A stretch of DNA of 64,000 bases from NCBI GenBank assembly GCA_947172415.1, contig OX359192.1, positions 5,024,501 to 5,088,500 of the forward strand. Reading direction: 5' to 3'. This document shows positions 21,601 to 33,800 of the stretch, one piece after another. Under the pieces are notes generated by a model, which worked only from the letters and a program-made list of their open reading frames with translations, was not told the origin of the DNA and did not search any database. A program made the position numbers and the translations under genes. The stretch comes from Chondrosia reniformis. Taxonomy: Eukaryota > Porifera > Demospongiae > Chondrillida > Chondrillidae. The number at the start of each line of letters is the position of its first letter. Position 1 is the stretch's first letter.

Positions 21601-24600
21601 GTGAACCTGAAAATGCTGTCAACCACAACAAAATAATCAAAAGGTGAGAAGATAGGAGTTACTGTTTGCTGCATGCATGACTATTGTTATTTCATATAAT
21701 TGAATATATTTGGCACTCCATTACACATCTCTTCACAGACTAATCTGTTTCCAGGATCAAGACTAAAATTTCCTAGGAATTTAAGAATTCTAGACCATAG
21801 ATTTAATTATGTATTCCAGGTTGCTATTTAGGTCCTTTGACTACACACATCTCTAACTCAATTTGCTACAACATTTTACAAAAATGTTACCCTGAGCTAC
21901 GTACATGTAGCTACACATAGAACAACCTATACAGAAATTGTATGAAAACACAGAGGTCTAGTTACTGGTACTAAATGAACAGGCCCTAGGTACTAGTACT
22001 AAATGAAAAGGCCCTAGTCAGTAAGATCATATTCAAGTTGAATTGGTATACACATTAATACTGTATACAGTCAGGACATGCACGTATAAAAGTCCAAAGA
22101 CACTGTTGATACAAACAGCCAATCACACACTTAGATACACACAAACAGCCATCACACACTCAGATACACACAAACAGCCATCACACACTCAGATACACAC
22201 AAACAGCCATCACACACTTAGATACACACAAACAGCCATCACACACTCAGATACACACAAACAGCCAATCACACACTTAGATACACACAAACAGCCATCA
22301 CACACTCAGATACACAAAAACAGCCATCACACACTCAGATACACACAAACAGCCATCACACACTTAGATACACAAAAACAGCCATCACACACTTAGATAC
22401 ACACAAACAGCCATCACACACTCAGATACACACAAACAGCCATCACACACTTAGATACACAAAAACAGCCATCACACACTCAGATACACACAAACAGCCA
22501 TCACACACTTAGATACACACAAACAGCCATCACACACTCAGATACACAAAAACAGCCATCACACACTCAGATACACACAAGCTAGAATTTACATTTGCTG
22601 TTCTCTTGAGATCACACAAAAACCACAGATTATTATAATGTATTCGTAATCAATAGATCTAAGATATTTAGCCATACAAAAACCTTTGACAGCTGGAGAT
22701 TCTAGAATGACTTCACTACTTTCAAAATTATTGAGACAACTGAAACATGCACGACTACATGCCGCGCTGTGCCTTCAATGGTAACATACCCTGTAGAGCT
22801 TCAAACAAAGACACAAGTGCTGTTAATAATGTTAACGGCTTATTCACTCTTACGTTAGTGCTCTCATGTTTACTTATTGTCATATGTGTGTTTTATGCAT
22901 GTACATATGTATGTAGGCATGTATGTACGTACATATGACAGCATTTACCAAGTATCCTGTGGGACCAGTATCCTGTGGGACCAGTAGCCTGTGGGACCAG
23001 TAGCCTGTGTTTCACTCCCTTAACCACATCCCAATCAAATATAAAGTGAACAAGGATATTCAAAAGACTTTGAGGACAATGAGCAGGAAAAAGGGTGGAT
23101 TTCCCAGAAACAGCATTCTCATCCAAAGGAGAAAGCTGTATGTCCATGTATATCTGCACCTCTGAATGGGTAGAGGAAATGGGGCTATACATACATAAGT
23201 AATGTAGCAAAGAAAGGCTGCCTCAGACACCTCCATTCAGAAATAAACTTTTCAAAATGCAATTTCCTTGGAAATCCGTAGATATGTAAGAACAAGTCAA
23301 CATTCAAAAAGATGCCTACGTACGTAAATGCCTTCCTTAGAAAAGTCAGTGATTATAAAAATGGCCGCTTTGAAGGAGTCTTGATGAGTAAATAACACTT
23401 TATCTTTTGAAGGAAGTGCTTTTTCAAAATCCCTAGAATCAAAAATCTTAAGTACCACATTGCTTACTTACTGGGTAACCTGTGCGCTATGTACCTGTGA
23501 GCTGAAAACATGGTAACAGACACACACAGAAAGTATTGTTACACCTCCAGCGCATTTGCACCAAGGGTTAACTAAATGTAGTTCTAACTACAATACTACT
23601 ATTACCTCCCAAAGGGAGATGTAGTCCATGGCTATGTTTACCATTGGTTTAACACCACTGAAAACTTAAGTCACATCACAAGGCTGTGAAGCCATACATC
23701 TGTCAATAACAAAGCTATAAAAGAGTTAAAATAATAAACAGCGCATTGCCAGCTCAGCACATTCCAGGATTACCATTATGGTTGCCATAACAAACACACT
23801 ACAGGCAATCATTAACAGGATTAACCCTTTAATGAGCAGCTATGTTTACATGGTCAGCAGTTTGATAAACAATGGAACAAGGAAATCAAAGACCACAACC
23901 TATTAACATGTTGTAGTTTCACTTGACCCCATTCAAACAATGGAGACAGACACTGTTTCCTAATCTGAACATCCATCTACTAGTAATCTAGAATGTCTGC
24001 CTGTCCTCCTACACGAGACATTTGCCAGGTTTCTCAAGGAAACACAGCATGACTCACAACTGTACAACTTTACCATTATTAAATAGAATAATAAGATCTC
24101 CTCTAACTGTGTAGGAAGTACTAACAAGGTGGAAAACCATTCACAAGGGATTTTGTAAACACAATTGCATATATTCCTATGATAACTACATCAAGTAGGT
24201 CTTTATTAGTTTAATAAAGGAGCAAGTTCAGCAGTGCAAGATGACATCAAAGCCCCAAAATTCTTTGATCTGTTCACTCATCAAAAGGTGTGATACTGCA
24301 CCAGTATGTATTACCACACATTACCTCTACAGATTGAAACATGTTCCTATGACTACAGGTCACTGAGAGACAAAAACTCCATTCATGAAGGTATCACCTC
24401 ACATTATGTAACCTGACCACCTTATTGATTAAGTCAACTATAACAACAAACTCTTGTGAAATGCACCCCATGAATAGATATCAATACGCATAAACGCACA
24501 TATTGGTTGCCTAGGAAACAGAGAGTGTTCGTAGATCAGAAAGGTCTACTACTTGGTACTATGGGCAACCGTATTAGGCAGGTTCTATTTCTGTTGACAA

Positions 24601-27600
24601 ACACACTAATGAACATATAAATATATGTACATACTAACAGTGTTTTAAAAAGAGCTCTAATTCAGCTGATATTCGTTTTATAAAATACAAAGAGTCTCTT
24701 ATAAGGGTCTGTATGTTCCACTGAAGACTATTTCCCATCTATGTGAGGTATATGTCTATATATGCAGCCTCCCATGGTTGGCACTGACTACACAAAGGTT
24801 GTGTATACCAAATATGGTAATTCAATTAAATGTTCTTTAGAGACACAACAAAATTAAACATAAAGAATTATTAGTAGCTTTACCCTTACAGAACTGAAAA
24901 GACAGTAAGTGGAGTACCACATTAATGAGGTTGCCAAGGTGTGAGTGACAATTTATGCAGGCAATTCCCATTATGGTGGCTGTAAACAAAGTATTAACTC
25001 CATTAAGGAAGATTTCAAGCCCTGATTAACCCATTAAGCCTATTATGTGCATGTGTCCATTGGTAATAAGGGGCACTCCCACCTGTTCTTGATGAATTGG
25101 TTCTGTCTCTTAGCCTTTATCTCCTCCACCCTCTTAATGGCTTTGACAGTGTTGCTCCAAAGCTGTCTGTCATATTTAACTGGGTCATTTCTTCTCTTTT
25201 CAAATTCAAAAGCCTTATCCTATCCAGAAGCAATGAGATATAAAACGGAAGCACAGTACACGTACCTTACAACATGTCATATATAAATATGTTTGTGTGT
25301 AGTAGTGTAATAAGGGTCATTTAGAACATACATACACACGTACAAATGCTCATGTTACAATGTAATATATTTAATTTATGTGTTTCCTCAGCCTCATCTT
25401 CCTGTTAGTTTCAGGAAATTGATTCTTTAAATTATTCAAACATTACAAGCTCACCTTATAACATGCCTCAAGGGAAACTAAAGCTCATATTAAGTTTACA
25501 TACACATTATTAGATCACAGTGAACAGCTGTCTAACCATATAAGGTGATTGACTCAAATTCATGTACTCCAAGTGCAAGTGTAAATGTACGTGCCTCATC
25601 AAGTTACAAAACACTGTCAGTTACACACATATGCACATACAATTGGAATTTGTCTAACAACTTGTACATACACAGACAAAGTATATATTGTTACTTGTAT
25701 ACGTACGTACATACGTATAAAGGTAAACTCAAGTGTATCTACTGCCTTATCATAAAGACAAACGTTCATGAGTCCTGTTTCAGAAATGTACATACGTATA
25801 CACACCTAAAGTGTAACAAAAGATGTTATAGTAGCAAGGGTACAAATCTGGTTCTACTGCACTGAGAGGAATCAAACAATTGCCTGCACATTTCCTACCA
25901 ATCATGATCATGGCTTCTGTTGGTACTCCATTTTAGGAACTGGCTGTCTCCATACCACCAAAGACCATAGGACTTCCTTTTACAAGGAAAATACCTTATG
26001 TAACCACCAAGGACAAATACAATGCTACCACTACGTACATATTTACACACACTAGGGAGTGTAGTTGTTGTGTAAAGATGTATATACACATACTGTATGT
26101 ATGTGTCTTCTTTAACTAAGCAAAGCTTGTTTAGTGTAAACGCTAGGAAAGTTCGTAATCACGTAAATAGAGAATAGTTTGAAATACAGTCACCCATAAT
26201 AAACAGACCATGAAAGGGAATGTTGAATGAAACGCAATGTTTCCAAATCAATGTGCAAAATGGGCTAGTTTCAATTCCATTACAAGATTGAAACAGGCAG
26301 ACATTTCTGAACAGAATTAACTCACCTGTGGGAATTCAAACTTGCTGACAATGCAAACTACCTATCATTGCACCACTATATTCACAGGAACACTGCATTA
26401 TCAATGTAGACAAATTAGGTATGCTAGATAAGGTTAGCAAGTTTAGTCTAAATGGCAATTTGTCTGTAGCTAATTCAGCATGTACGTAATATCTCTTAAT
26501 CACTCTAACCTCTCAGGTTTACATAATGGTGTGGGGATTTACCAGCAAAATCACCAAATTGTTAAATTTGATAATATCAGTAGTAGAACCAGCACAGTTA
26601 AGCCTTGTTGATATAAGCATGGTTATACAGAGAACTGACCACTATTTCACACTAAATGTGTTTGTGTTAACTTGTCATATTTACATATTATGGGCAGTAG
26701 TTTGCGACACCAGACTCGCTAACACTCAATCTTTATACACATGTACATAGTCTGCAGTTTCTTTGAAAACAATGGCCACTATCTTATCAAAGAAAAAGAC
26801 TATTTTTCAGTCATGGAGAATAAGCATCACAAACGACTATAACCACACTTTCCTAAATGTTAACAGATACCAGCACAATAGTCTCTGATAAGAAATCATA
26901 ATAAAAGGCCCCTCGTGTATGTATGTATGTGTTTGAGGTTTGACTCTAATAATTTACGTTTTGAAGTGGCAAGTCTCTTACATCCATTAACATTTGATTA
27001 CAAAATGATTCCAACGTTTCCTAGGAATGAGTTGATGGAACTACGCATTTGTACATTAACAAGCACCAACTAGACCTGACAATGAGTCACCATTGATGTA
27101 TAAAAATGAAAAAGAATTACTTTTAGTTGATTTAAGAGGATGCATGAATGGACAGTTGTACGTGGCTCAATGGTAGAGCAAGCTATTCAACTCAATTATC
27201 TGTTTTATTTATAGTGATGTTTGAGAACAACTACTGGTGGTTTGATTATCACTAGATTATCAATGTACATACATACATACATACATACATACATACATAC
27301 ATACATACGTACATACATACATACATACGTACATACATACATACATACATACATACATACATACATACATACGTACATACATACATATTAGTTTGTATAT
27401 CAGACTACAAACTTACTAAGGTGAGTTCCTTTCCAGCACTTTTCCTAAATGCCTTAGTCCACTTTGCCTTTCTTGGGTTACGCTTCATTTTAAAGGACTT
27501 GTGACACTTTGAGCGACAGAATCTAAATATCTAATGCATGGACACAAAAGCCAATTGCATAGTGTCTATACTCAGTTTATAGGAGAGTCAGTATCTTTAC

Positions 27601-30600
27601 ACACAATTGCTTATGGTGAGTAACCAAAGCTTGGGACAATTCAAACCACTGTCTATATTCAGACACCACTTATTCTACATTTTGTTACCAAACAAATTGA
27701 AATACTATTTTTACAACTTTTTTAGCTTGAGCACCTTTTGGCTCGTACAGCGTCTAAGCACACAGTTTTCTATTTGATCTGCACCTTTAAATGCTCTACG
27801 AGTCACAAGATGCTCCAACTAAAAGATAAATTCAATGCAGTTAGAAGGAGCCTTCTTCTATTACAATTTTTAGTCTTCAATTATTACAATTTATGAAAAA
27901 TGGTGTCTGATCATTGCCCAACTCCTTAATTGAGCAATTTCAGTGTTACAATATCTTTGTGCTGCTGATGTAATGGGAGTGGGCATTGTATGCACTGCTA
28001 CTGCAAGAAATCCGCAAGAAAGTGTGCTAATTGCCTTCCTATTTGTAAGAGCCGCTGCCAGAATACTGATAATAATGATGAATTGGCCTTAGAAGATTAT
28101 TAGAATAGAAATATTAGTGATGAAAGGGTTGGAGAAGAACCAGATGAATCAGAAAAAAACTGAATACAAAGAAATGGTGTAGAAGACCTTCCTTCATTTA
28201 TGTAACAGGATTTCCTTCCTCAACGTAAAGTGAAAAAAACTAGATGGAGAATCCTTTATTAATGGAATATATGAGGAGATAGTGAAATGGAGGCGAAATT
28301 TATTTGATGTTCCCAGAAGCAAGGCTGGTACCCTGTTTGTTCAAGAAATAACTCATTTTATTGATGCCTACAGTCAACTATCAGCAATGGGAGGTTGCCC
28401 TCAAAGCAGCTATGGTATTGCCCACTTGGCTACTACAAAAGCCACACCTCATGCAAGTTTAGAAGTAAAGAAGTCCCAGCTAAAGTAGCTGAAAGAATGT
28501 CAAGATGGACTGATGGGGAGATCGAGTCGCTGTTTCATGAAGGGAAGATAATTCCATAGGTGTCAACCATCCCGATTTAGGTGGGACACATCCCGCCTTA
28601 CCTACAGATGTCCCACTGTCCCACTCTCACTCCTCAATGTCCCGCTTTTGAAACATTCTAGCTTAACACTATAAATAGCTTAAATGAACACTTACAGCTG
28701 TTTTAAAGGTGATACCACGCACGGTTTCCTGCATGCGTTTGTGTAAAGATAGTGGATTCCACGAGCAAAGTTCAGTCCATCGACGTTTCCAGCTCGTCTG
28801 ATACTGAGCGAGAACCAATCACCCCAAAGAAAGCCAAGTGAGCATGCTATTTTCAGGCAGCATGGCGATCTTGTTGGCTGAGTGTTAGAGAGTATCACAA
28901 GCAGAAAACTTTTGTCCCAATTGTTTGAGCAAATGTCCCACTTTTTCAGCACTTCTGTCCCACTTTGGTAAATTTCTAGGTTGACACCTACGTACGTACG
29001 TAATTCAGAAAAGGTGACCATCAAACGATCATAAGAAGAGTATAGTGGGAGGCTTGCCAGATCCATGGAGAGACTTATTGCAATTGGGAATATAAAAGCA
29101 GCAACTAGACTAGTTACCCAAACAGATGATAGGGGGAGTCTACCCATCAGTACCACCATGCCAGAACAGTTAAAGATCATCTTGTTGACAAGCACACACC
29201 AGGTAAACCAACTGATCTATCTGCCATCTGTTTTGTAAAATAAAGATTTTGACTCGGGTTTCACCAAGCTCTCAAATTGTATGCTTCAAAATAGAGCAAT
29301 TAATGTCATAACAAAGTAAGTATAGAATATATAAGAATCCACTAAGAGCTTGTTAAATACGGGGAAAAAAGATGGATTGATAAACTTGACAAGCTAGAAG
29401 TTCAAGGTAAGCTCTCCAATGCCCTGGTCCCTGAAAAAGAGACCAGGATGTGGCACAGAATCCAGACGTCCTCCCTAGTGGGCAGCTGGCTTTCCTATTG
29501 AAAGCTGGTTCGGACACCTTACCAACTCCTACCAATCTTCACAGATGGAAAATTTCCATGTCCCCAAAATGCCACCTCTCTAACCAACCTAGAGCAACTG
29601 TGAAGCATATTCTTAATACCTGTAATCAAGCCCTCTCTGATGGCCGCTACATGTGGCAGTATGATTCTATACTGGCAATCATTACCAACTTCCTGTAGGA
29701 GTACCATTGCAACAGTCAAAATGGAACTAAACTCTATGCAGACCTGCAAGGTTTTAGAGCCTCAGACTGCCTCCTGCCAACTTGGCTGTGACATCATGAG
29801 TTGACTGGTAGGTGACTTGGAAGCCCTTGGCTACCAAACTAAGTACCATAATATCGAGATAGGCTCCTTGGGTCATCTTAATGCAGAATCAAGATTTTGC
29901 CTGATCAGACTGTTCCCTGAGATCGGTAAACTAGAGTGGGACAACCACTTCTCCAAGATTGCCAAATCAGCAATTAGTTATTCTCAAGCCATATTTCTAT
30001 CAAGGAACTCTACCTCCTGGGATCCCTCAAGATTATTTAAATAATTTTTTTATATAACTTACACCTTACCAAGTTCATCAATTTATTTAAACTTGTCTAG
30101 CATTGACAGAAGCCAATAGAATCAAGGCCAGCAATGATAATTCCAAGGAACTGTTAGTTTCCCTAGCAACCCAAGGCTACCAACCCTCTCTAATTCCATT
30201 TGAAATAGGCAACCTCGGCCACTATAATAATACTACAGTTTTAGCTATTAAAACAGCTACAACAGCAAAGAACTCCTCCATCAAAGGAATGTTGAAATCG
30301 GTGTCCCAGAAGATTGCTACTTGCAGTCAAATCATCTTTGACTCAAGGCTGAATCACAATTGGTCAAGAGTACGTTAACCTATTCTAACTCTGTCATACT
30401 CTCTATTGTTTTCCATTTGATCAATCAGTGATGATTTGGTTTGTCAAAAAATTATTTATATTAATATTCAAACAAAAATTATTTCTATTAATGTACTATA
30501 TTATATATACAAGGTAAAATTTACATGTACGGGGTGAATCGTAATAATTGCTATATAATTTTTGCTTGAATATTAGAATCAACGTTCATTACTTCTATAC

Positions 30601-30777
30601 ATTACAGATTGAAATCCACACATTTTACACTTGTATCTACAGCGAAACATCATGCATGTCCGTGGGAAGTATTAAAAGATATAGCAATAAACTGACCTTA
30701 CAATCATTTCTGACAAAAGTAATACCATGACCTGGATATACAGTCGAGGAACAGAAGTAACACTTCTCTAGCCTCAT
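18654..30777 (-). CDS. RSL24D1: RSL24D1 (RLP24), 60S ribosomal subunit biogenesis factor
   Basis: Exons on the minus strand: 30777-30697, 27530-27417, 25219-25083, 21270-21188 and 18736-18654. Together they give 165 residues, matching the usual length of about 163. The start [18 protein letters not shown] and then [20 protein letters not shown] show the L24e-type zinc motif (C-x2-C and C-x3-C). [15 protein letters not shown] and [15 protein letters not shown] are the next conserved blocks. A basic, Lys/Ala-rich tail ends the protein. The family loads on nuclear pre-60S particles and is later replaced by ribosomal protein L24. All joins are phase-consistent and GT-AG. The gene is stretched to 12 kb by repeat-filled introns and shares its 5' region with PIGO, 67 bp away. 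Confidence 0.95.
18737..21187. other. RSL24D1: RSL24D1 intron 4
   Basis: AT-rich with no coding sequence I can support. At about 19068-19135, CAATCAATCAATC and TGCAGGAGGTAGCCAATA look like a minus-strand LINE 3' end with a TGAT-type tail. A similar end occurs at about 37075-37135. Confidence 0.45.
22109..22580. repeat. 29 bp minisatellite, about 16 copies
   Basis: Tandem units of CACAAACAGCCATCACACAC plus a CT/TT-AGATACA part. Units vary at fixed positions (CTCAGAT or CTTAGAT, ACACACAAA or ACACAAAAA). A 29 bp period shifts frame every copy, so the long frame running through part of it (22043-22396) is a repeat artefact. It lies in intron 3 of RSL24D1. Confidence 0.95.
22951..23008. repeat. 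17 bp tandem repeat, about four copies
   Basis: Repeats of CCTGTGGGACCAGTA(T/G). It lies in intron 3 of RSL24D1 and has no coding relevance. Confidence 0.85.
25220..27416. other. RSL24D1: RSL24D1 intron 2
   Basis: Mostly AT-rich unique sequence. Near 27158-27177, GTGGCTCAATGGTAGAGCA resembles a pol III A box, possibly a SINE relic without a recognisable B box. The right end carries an ACAT microsatellite. Confidence 0.45.
27265..27388. repeat. (ACAT)n microsatellite with ACGT interruptions
   Basis: About 30 tetranucleotide units, with single CGTAC variants at roughly regular intervals. It ends 29 bp before exon 2 of RSL24D1, inside its intron 2. Confidence 0.95.
27960..29250 (+). mobile_element. 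decayed LINE-type retroelement, N-terminal part, split by a TIR insertion
   Basis: Frames with many stops still read a Cys-rich segment ([19 protein letters not shown]), then [19 protein letters not shown] and, beyond the insertion, [20 protein letters not shown] and KHTPG-like text. This order fits the region before the reverse transcriptase in a retroelement family common in aquatic invertebrates. No intact catalytic domain remains. It is antisense to RSL24D1, in its intron 1. Confidence 0.6.
28557..28990. mobile_element. 434 bp TIR element inserted into the LINE remnant
   Basis: Perfect 12 bp terminal inverted repeats, TAGGTGTCAACC and GGTTGACACCTA. It is rich in GTGGGACA/TGTCCCAC words near both ends. 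The right end, with the same TTTTTCAGCACTTCTGTCCC text, recurs at about 60019-60120. No transposase is encoded. Confidence 0.75.
29380..30380 (+). mobile_element. LINE-type retroelement, decayed C-terminal part
   Basis: The text [20 protein letters not shown] followed by [15 protein letters not shown] matches the C-terminal Cys/His knuckle region of the same family as 27960-29250. Two related tail segments follow, at 29817-30044 ([12 protein letters not shown]) and 30103-30378 ([13 protein letters not shown]), suggesting local duplication. The reverse transcriptase core between the two halves has been lost. It lies in intron 1 of RSL24D1. Confidence 0.6.
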
Positions 30778-30844
30778 TTTGCACGTGCAAACAGTATTGT
30801 CCGCAGATCATGTGATGGGGAGAGTCCCTTGTAATTAGTTAAAA
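30778..30844. promoter_or_regulatory. 67 bp bidirectional 5' region of RSL24D1 and PIGO
   Basis: The two start codons face away from each other across 67 bp. It contains GCACGTGC, an E-box-like palindrome, and ATCATGTGATGG. There is no TATA box. The transcripts must start inside this interval or overlap it. Confidence 0.65.
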
Positions 30845-33800
30845 ATGGCCGAAAGGAAGTGTTTTAATATCTGTATCTTATTTCTCGTTCTTCTCATTCA
30901 CGCAGTAGGAATACTGCTCTTTTGTAAAGGATATTTATTGAAGCGGATAGAACTGCACCAATACAGCGACTGTAGTAAGCCCAGTTTATCGACCTTGAAT
31001 CACGTTTTAGCAAAATCTACAGGTGAATCCTGCAACGGCGCGCCGAGGAGGTTCAAGAAGGCAGTGTGGCTACTTATTGACGCACTAAGATATGACTTTA
31101 TGGTCTACGATGACCGCTTAGATCCTAACCCACCACTTTACCGCAACAAGATGCCTTTTGTCCGCGACCTTCTACTGGAACGTCCGCAAAATGCCAAACT
31201 ATTTCGCATATACGCAGATCCGCCTACCACAACAATGCAGAGATTAAAGGCACTAACGACCGGGAGCCTTCCCACTTTTATCGATGTCAGTAGTAATTTC
31301 AACAGCTATACTATCCTGGAAGACAGCCTGCCAAACCAGCTGCGGAGAAGGAACCTCAATACTACCCTCTTGGGTGACGATACCTGGCTGAGCCTGTACT
31401 CACACCTGCTAACAAAGGTATACGACTACCCCTCCTTCAATGTGAAGGATCTTCACACAGTAGATGATGGAGTCATGCATCACCTCCTGCCAGAGCTAGC
31501 AGCCGACGATGCAGATCTGCTGGTTGGTCATTTCCTGGGAGTGGATCACTGCGGTCACATATTTGGGCCCAGTCACCCCAACATGGCCTCCAAGTTAACA
31601 CAGATGAATGAAATGTTAAAGTATGTATGCAATTTAGGGAAAATAATTTGTATGAGTCCATTCATTTATCCAATTGGCTTGCTTTGTGTTAGTTGATATA
31701 CCACCCGTCCTAGTTTATTCTGCTAAAGTCACTTAATATCAGAGAGTGTGATAGTCCACTCTTGCAGAGATGACCACCCTATTTAATGTACCACCCACCA
31801 CTCAATTACAGCACTGGAGGTAGAGTGTAATTGGATGTCCATTAGATGGAGAATTAAAATGAAAGCACGTACTCATGTACTGGCATAGGTTGATTGGGCT
31901 GTCAGAATCTAGCATATGTATTAAGACTAGATGGGTACACAAGATTGTCTTTCATACGAATGCTTAAGATTCTGTCTGAAGCTTGCAGAAATACTAGTAC
32001 CGCATTCATACTCTTAAGAATGTGGAATTTACATATGACTGGCTAGTAGTAGTGTCCCATGCCTCCCTGTACTATTACTACTATATAGATTCTGTAAGAT
32101 GTGTAAATAGTAATAGTAGTGCATTATTTATAAGTTTTATTGTTTATTTGCTATATTACCTATGCATTTTCCATTTAATAACCACCATATATATACCTTT
32201 TAAACTCTTTTAGGCTTCTGATTATTTTCCACATTTTAAGCAGTATTACTGTTGTATTGATGCTGTCTGGGGAGTGTGGCCTGGTAGCACGGGTGGGGCC
32301 CACTCCCCGTCAGCTATGCTGTGCACCTTGGTGAACCTGGTAGCCTTGCAAGTGGCAATGGCTTATACGTGCAGCCCTGTGCCCCGTAACCATAACTGGT
32401 TGGCATCTTTCATTTTGCTTTTTGTATGCCTTTGGCACATTAATAATATAAAATAATATATTGAAAAATTACATTGAAAAAGGAGGAAGCATGGCTGATG
32501 TGCATTACTGTAGCAAATGCTAAATTATCTAAAGCACAATATCTTAACCTAGTTACCATATGAATTAGGGTACCCACATACTATATAACACACATAGAGG
32601 TATAGTATGTAGAGCTTTGTATGAGGACAAGTTCTTGTTTTCATTTTTTGTCTACTGGGACCAAGCAGCTCTTTCTGGGAATGCCACCATTCTCATTAGA
32701 CTGGGAAATGTTGTCTGGTCCTTGAAACTTCTTGGCTCTGTTTTTATTATTTGAAATATGATCTCACTCCACATTTGTTTACCTAGAAAATTAATGTACA
32801 TGTAATTATGTGCTATTAAAACAGAGCTGCCTAAGTGTATACTGTTAACCTGAAGTTTGTTGAAAGCTTCAGCTATATGTTCTGTACCTCTCTATATATA
32901 CTAGAGATGTAATTCCAGAGATAGATGAAGATACAATCTTATTTGTGTTTGGTGACCATGGTATGACTCCCACTGGAGATCATGGCGGAGACAGTGAAAA
33001 TGAGACTAGTGCTGCTCTGCTCATATACTCCTCAAGATCTATATTCTGTGGGCAAGAAATTTCTCAGCGAGCTGTATCTCAGATTGACATAGTGCCAACT
33101 GTGTCCCTATTGCTTGATATTCCCATTCCATATTCCAGTCTTGGAGTGGTAATCCCTGAGTTATACTTAAAGTGCCCGGACCTTAGTGCTTGCATTCACC
33201 AGACTCTAGGTGATGTAAAAGATGAGTTCCAACAATGTAGACAGATTTACAAAGGTAGAGTAGATGAAGAATTTCTTTTTGTTTTGAATAGAAATGCCAG
33301 ACAAATCAAGAATTACCTAGATGCATATTCAGACCACTCTAATGACTTTCCCACTACACAGAGGTTACACCTACAAAAGCTGCTTGATAAAGCTGAATTG
33401 ATGCATTCCAGCATACTGGTGAGAAGAGAAAAAGACAAATATTTCTCTGAACAACCTCTTGATGTTGACTTAAGAGAGGATATGGAAGAATGTGCAGATT
33501 TGTATTACAACTTCATGTATAATGTAAGAGATCTCTGCAGGCAGCTTTGGGCTAAATATGATGATACTTCTATATTCATGGGTATTGTAGTAGAAATCTT
33601 AGCAACACTGGTAACATTACTGCTGGCATTCAACAGCCGTGAGGACAGAACGCTGCCTCTAGTGAAATTTCACTTTCTTCTTCCTTCTATCTTTATGGGA
33701 GGCATTCTTAGCTTCCTTTGTATCTGGTATTTGGGATTGGGAGAGCCTTCAAGCTTAACTTGGAGTCTGACTGAAATTATCAACTGGGTTGCTGAATTGC

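Larger units (their letters stand above)
21271..25082. other. RSL24D1: RSL24D1 intron 3
   Basis: It holds the 29 bp minisatellite at 22109-22580 and a 17 bp tandem repeat at 22951-23008. Around 23085-23120, GGTGGATTTCCCAGAAACAG resembles the family H core, heavily decayed. Otherwise it is AT-rich with no gene evidence. Confidence 0.5.

Noticed and set aside
22043..22396. 117-codon frame with [12 protein letters not shown] repeats
   Set aside because: It is a reading of the 29 bp minisatellite inside an RSL24D1 intron; the period shifts frame every unit.
22951..23008. CRISPR-like array
   Set aside because: Units are contiguous with no unique spacers, and the genome is eukaryotic.
28692..29195. 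167-codon minus-strand frame as a gene
   Set aside because: It runs across the right boundary of the TIR element into antisense LINE sequence.
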